Source of the DNA: Bacteroidales bacterium
Lineage (GTDB): Bacteria > Bacteroidota > Bacteroidia > Bacteroidales > GCA-2748055
Assembly (NCBI GenBank): GCA_029934875.1
Contig: JAOZLK010000104.1
Span: 1 to 10,206 of the forward strand
Length of the DNA: 10,206 nt
Reading direction: 5' to 3'
Position 1 is the first letter of the stretch; the number at the start of each line of letters is the position of its first letter. The position numbers and the translations under genes were made by a program. Below, piece after piece: positions 7,287-10,206 of this stretch. Under the pieces are notes generated by a model that did not search any database, had not been told where the DNA came from, and saw nothing but the letters and a program-made list of their open reading frames with translations.

Positions 7287-8126
7287 TTAAATAAGGATTT
7301 TGGAAGTCAGGTTGCTGATACTGGTCTCAATGGCTTCAAAGGGTTTGCCCATTCCCTGGTTGTCATCTTCAACGAAAAAGTGCTTCATGCCTGCCACCTT
7401 TTTTGCAGCCAGAATCGCTTTGAAATCGATGACGCCAGCGCCTACAGCCACTATGTCATCCTTTGTTACGTCGAAAAAGGGAGCCTCTTTGGTAGCCATG
7501 TCCTTAAAATGGAGGAGCTGGAAGCGGCCAGGGTACCTGGAGAACATCTCGACGGGGTCCTGCCCGGCTTTGCTTACCCAGAAAAGGTCCAGTTCCATGG
7601 TGATCAGATCAGCATCCATTTCTTTCATAAAGATGTCATAGTAGGGTACCACCCCATCAATATTGTCGAATTCAAAATTATGGTTGTGGTAGCCAAACTG
7701 AATACCTGTGTCTTTCATAATCCTTGCCACCAGGTTCCAGTCGCCGATCATTCTCTTGTAAGATTCAATATTTCGGTCCCTTTCTTCGATCCAGGGCTGA
7801 ACACAGAATTTTGCTCCCAGTGTGGCGTGCGCCTCTGCCATGATTTTAGCATTGTCCAGCGTTATACCCTCGGCTTCAACCTTGGTATGGCTGCTGAGAA
7901 CTTCCATGCCCAGGTCATTGACTATTTTTCTGAATTCGGCAGGAGCATAGCCATAGAATTTACCCTCAGAGTAATCTGCAAGTTCCAGGTATTTGTAGCC
8001 AGGATCAGATGCTTTTTCCAGGGACCCTGGCACATCGGCTGCCATGGCATCGCGAAAGCTAAAGTGGCAGGGAGAAGTAAAATGTGGTCCCTTTTCCGGG
8101 TGCCGATTCAAGCCAGATTTGTCCAT
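7287..8126 (-). CDS. Sugar phosphate isomerase/epimerase (xylose-isomerase-like TIM barrel), N-terminally truncated
   Basis: Recognisable family sequence runs from SFRDAM (starting at about 8060) to the stop at 7287, 257 codons. Marks are KYLELADYS with a metal-ligand Glu, LSSHTKVE, HNHNFEF, MELDLFWVSKAGQDP, LLHFKDM and FFVEDDNQG, typical of the large Bacteroidota group of secreted or cytoplasmic sugar isomerase/epimerase proteins. Substrate is unknown. The native start and first beta strand (usually a short stretch ending LYSxRDAM) are missing. The only upstream ATG, at 8126, lies inside the histidine kinase gene in another frame and adds 22 residues that are just out-of-frame kinase sequence. 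An internal ATG at 8045 would remove still more. The protein is probably non-functional as it stands. It overlaps the kinase gene by 68 nt, an artefact of the join. Confidence 0.8.
   Translation of the reverse strand: MDKSGLNRHPEKGPHFTSPCHFSFRDAMAADVPGSLEKASDPGYKYLELADYSEGKFYGYAPAEFRKIVNDLGMEVLSSHTKVEAEGITLDNAKIMAEAHATLGAKFCVQPWIEERDRNIESYKRMIGDWNLVARIMKDTGIQFGYHNHNFEFDNIDGVVPYYDIFMKEMDADLITMELDLFWVSKAGQDPVEMFSRYPGRFQLLHFKDMATKEAPFFDVTKDDIVAVGAGVIDFKAILAAKKVAGMKHFFVEDDNQGMGKPFEAIETSISNLTSKILI
8055..8062. other. Right join: histidine kinase 3' end meets headless isomerase
   Basis: On the - strand the kinase finishes FYFSLPL with TAG at 8061-8059, and isomerase homology begins at once with AGC TTT CGC GAT (SFRDAM) from 8060, sharing bases with that stop. 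A normal isomerase codes for a Tyr or similar residue before SFRDAM, and a Tyr codon TAT followed by AGC would itself contain TAG. The two genes therefore may have been joined at a few bases of shared sequence; this is inference. No mobile-element ends are visible. Confidence 0.6.
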
Positions 8127-9207
8127 TAAGTTGCCTGATCAGGGTCTTACAGATATAAAGACCCAGGCCGGTTCCGCTTGAACTCCGGCTATAGTCCTCA
8201 TCGGCCTGCCTGAATCGGTCGAAAATGATCTCCTGTTCCTCCTTTTTGACCCCTATACCAGTATCTTTCACGTAAATAACGGCCTTCCCAGCCTTTATGG
8301 TAAATCCGAATTCAATTTCCCCCTGTTTTGTAAACTTGATGGCGTTCGCCATGAGGTTGTTCAGAATTTGCCTGACCTTTTTTTCGTCGCTTTCAATGAT
8401 GACCTCCTTCAGAGGAATCGAGTGGCAGATCTCTACATCATGAATTTCACGGACTACAAGATCTTGCTCCGCTATCTGCACATACTCGCTCAGCAGTTTA
8501 TTCAGATTTAGTTGATCGCAATTCAACGAGATGATCCCGGCTTCAATTTTTGAAATATCAATCAGGTCGTTTAGCATCTGGAGCAACTCATTTCCCTTAG
8601 ACTGAACTATCTCCGAATAGGTCTTTTTTTCTTCCTCGGAAAGTTTATCTCCTGCGAGCAGCGAGGAGAATCCGAGGATAGCATTCATGGGAGATCTGAT
8701 TTCATGAGACATGTTAGCCAGGAAGGCTGATTTCAGATGATCCGATTCCTCTGCCTTCTTCCTGGCCCGTTCCAGTTCCTCTTCCTTCTTGATTCGCTCG
8801 GTAATATCCACTGATAATCCGATTACACCGATACATTCTCCCGTAGGGCAGCGGTATGGGGAGTAGAAGGTGTCGTAGTGGAGATGCCCCACCTGGGTGA
8901 TGAGTTTGTTGGATGTTCCCTCCAGGGCCTTGGCGACAGCATCCAGGATATCCGGATTGTCCTTGTAAAGATCGAATACTGAAGCACCCACAACCTCGCC
9001 GGGTTTGAGTCCCAATGCCTTCAGTCCCTTCCCTTCCGAAAGGGTAAATACTCCTTCCTCATCCAGGATGAAAATAATGGCTTCCGAATTTGTGACTACG
9101 GTCCTGAATTTTTGTTCGCTGTTGATCAGCGCGGTCTCGATCGCCTTTTTATCGGAGACATCCCTGTAATCGCTCACACCTTGATCCTTGTTTTTTTCAG
9201 CATCCAT
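8059..9207 (-). CDS. PAS-domain sensor histidine kinase
   Basis: A 382-residue soluble two-component sensor kinase. It has a short N-terminal linker, then one PAS domain (about 31-140, with FTLSEGKGLKALGL and the closing motif GLSVDITERIKKEEEL), a coiled linker (139-158), HisKA with phospho-acceptor His168 in FLANMSHEIRSPMNAILGFS, and HATPase_c with the N box (RQILNNLMANAIKFT, Asn288), G1 DTGIG (315-319), F box FDRFRQ (329-334) and G2 GTGLGL (345-350). There are no transmembrane segments and no receiver domain, so its partner regulator is elsewhere. ATG 9207 is the first possible start, with an in-frame TGA nine bases upstream. Residues 15-30 (YRDVSDKKAIETALIN) resemble the tail of a preceding PAS domain, hinting at descent from a longer kinase. 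The PAS ligand is unknown. The C terminus looks complete despite the join. Confidence 0.92.
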   Translation of the reverse strand: MDAEKNKDQGVSDYRDVSDKKAIETALINSEQKFRTVVTNSEAIIFILDEEGVFTLSEGKGLKALGLKPGEVVGASVFDLYKDNPDILDAVAKALEGTSNKLITQVGHLHYDTFYSPYRCPTGECIGVIGLSVDITERIKKEEELERARKKAEESDHLKSAFLANMSHEIRSPMNAILGFSSLLAGDKLSEEEKKTYSEIVQSKGNELLQMLNDLIDISKIEAGIISLNCDQLNLNKLLSEYVQIAEQDLVVREIHDVEICHSIPLKEVIIESDEKKVRQILNNLMANAIKFTKQGEIEFGFTIKAGKAVIYVKDTGIGVKKEEQEIIFDRFRQADEDYSRSSSGTGLGLYICKTLIRQLNGQIWLESAPGKGTTFYFSLPL

Positions 9208-9439
9208 AAAACATCAGCATAAAGGACTTATATGTTTAACATTTCGACTGATATTAATACAATTCAGAAGCGAAATTGTTTCAGATAGCGCAATAAAAGA
9301 GAAGTTTAGGGGCATTTGATGAAGCTCGCTCAGATCCTTGCAGAATACACTATATAGAACGAGTCTAAATAAACCTTCATTAGTATGTGCATTGCAACTA
9401 ATTGCCCGAATATTGGTTTTTGTAATAAACATATTGTGA

Positions 9440-10206
9440 ATGGCTTCACTTGATAAATTTTCCGGTGTGCTCGGCAGAGCCCGGGCAGCCCACCTGCTAC
9501 GAAGGGCCACTTTCGGTCCCACACGTCAGGATATAGACCTATTCAGTTCCCGCAACGCAGATCAGGCACTGACTCTTTTGCTGGATGACAGTGCAGAAGA
9601 CCCTCTGCCCCCGGTCGATCCGACAACAGGCTCCACCTGGGTGGATCCTGCCGGTGTTTCTCATGCCCACCCCGACAGGGAGCAGGATGAGCTATTCAGC
9701 TACTTCCAAAGCTGGCACATGGATGTGATGCGTAAGTCTCCCCTTACACTTAAGGAGCGGCTAAGCTGGTTTTATCATACCCATCTGCCCGCCAGGTGGA
9801 CCGAGATTCAATCCAGTGAGGCAATCTACTACCAGAATGCGCTCTTTCGTTTCTATGCCTATGGCAGTTTCAAGGAGCTTTTTAAAAAGATATGCGTGGA
9901 CAATGCCATGCTTCGCTACCTGGATGGATATTCCAACCGTTACCGGTCTCCCAATGAGAATTTTGCAAGGGAGATGTTTGAACTTTACAGCATCGGTAAA
10001 GGAGTTCAGCAAAGTGAAGGTGATTACAAGAATTATACAGAGGATGATATCAGGGAGGCTACCCGTGTACTTACCGGCTGGATGATGGATGAGTCTTATT
10101 CCAACCTGGATGCCGACACCGGACTGCCTATCGGTAAAATGAGCATCAGAACCATTGGAGCAGGGGCAGAGGCAGTTGATGTAGCTGACGAGCATGATCC
10201 GGGTGT
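9440..10206 (+). CDS. DUF1800 family protein, 3'-truncated by the window end
   Basis: The frame stays open from ATG 9440 to the last base (255 complete codons), and an in-frame TGA at 9437-9439 makes this the first possible start. Family hallmarks are AAHLLRRATFGPT (16-28), KERLSWFYHTHLP (105-117), the YYQNALFRFYAYGSFKELF segment (130-148), SPNENFAREMFELYSIG (170-186), YTEDDIREATRVLTGW (199-214) and DEHDPG at the cut. DUF1800 proteins have no settled biochemical role. In Bacteroidota and Planctomycetota they commonly sit beside a DUF1501 gene, which would be expected just past the window. No signal peptide is obvious. The gene diverges from the histidine kinase across 232 nt in which I see no clear promoter, terminator or small gene. 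Confidence 0.9.
   Translation, partial: MASLDKFSGVLGRARAAHLLRRATFGPTRQDIDLFSSRNADQALTLLLDDSAEDPLPPVDPTTGSTWVDPAGVSHAHPDREQDELFSYFQSWHMDVMRKSPLTLKERLSWFYHTHLPARWTEIQSSEAIYYQNALFRFYAYGSFKELFKKICVDNAMLRYLDGYSNRYRSPNENFAREMFELYSIGKGVQQSEGDYKNYTEDDIREATRVLTGWMMDESYSNLDADTGLPIGKMSIRTIGAGAEAVDVADEHDPG

Noticed and set aside
7277..8060. Isomerase fragment as an invertible or mobile cassette
   Set aside because: No inverted or direct repeats flank it, no recombinase or transposase is present, and reversing it repairs neither broken gene.
7380..8129. Long + strand open frame opposite the isomerase and kinase end
   Set aside because: It is antisense to clear family sequence on the - strand and shows no motif of its own.
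9379..9402. 6-bp inverted repeat ATTAGT / ACTAAT with a 12-nt spacer before the DUF1800 gene, a possible operator
   Set aside because: A 6-bp match with a free spacer is expected by chance about once in a region of this size, and there is no second copy or known site.
9214..9522. 102-codon open frame on the - strand upstream of the kinase
   Set aside because: It overlaps the well-supported start of the DUF1800 gene, has no recognisable motif, and its composition looks like read-through of non-coding and antisense sequence.

Overview
The window most likely comes from a Bacteroidota chromosome, probably a free-living or environmental Bacteroidales/Marinilabiliales-type bacterium. This is inferred from three things: the protein flavours (PrsW-type protease, SMP-30 lipoprotein, DUF1800, PAS histidine kinase, small outer-membrane barrel); start codons that mostly lack Shine-Dalgarno sequences; and one perfect Bacteroidota-type -7 promoter element (TAnnTTTG). 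No rRNA, tRNA, CRISPR array or insertion sequence is visible.

Left part (1-5873, all + strand). The window opens inside a ribulokinase gene (araB, N-terminal part missing). After it comes a tightly packed gene run that looks like one operon: a small exported beta-rich protein, a PrsW-family intramembrane protease (2-nt gap), an SMP-30/gluconolactonase-type lipoprotein (19-nt gap), glucose-6-phosphate dehydrogenase zwf (20-nt gap), and 6-phosphogluconolactonase pgl (TAATG overlap). zwf and pgl together carry glucose-6-P to 6-phosphogluconate with NADPH formation. The SMP-30 protein would hydrolyse sugar lactones outside the cytoplasm.

Middle part (5944-8060). A complete kynureninase gene (kynU) is followed after 11 nt by the first 14 or so codons of a Rossmann-fold dehydrogenase, probably saccharopine-dehydrogenase-like. 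That gene breaks off at about 7277. From there the sequence is the tail of an unrelated gene on the opposite strand, a sugar phosphate isomerase/epimerase TIM-barrel protein. That gene in turn has lost its own start and first beta strand, where it runs into the 3' end of a histidine kinase gene at about 8060. The piece of about 780 nt between 7277 and 8060 is therefore bounded by two gene-breaking joins. This is either a real rearrangement or an assembly or amplification chimera, and it is the main anomaly of the window.

Right part (8059-10206). A complete PAS-domain hybrid-less sensor histidine kinase lies on the - strand. A 232-nt divergent intergenic region with no clear promoter or terminator follows it, then the 5' part of a DUF1800-family gene on the + strand that runs off the window end. 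I found no convincing new defence or mobile system. The remaining points of interest are the mixed operon (barrel, PrsW, exported lactonase, zwf, pgl) and the double junction.
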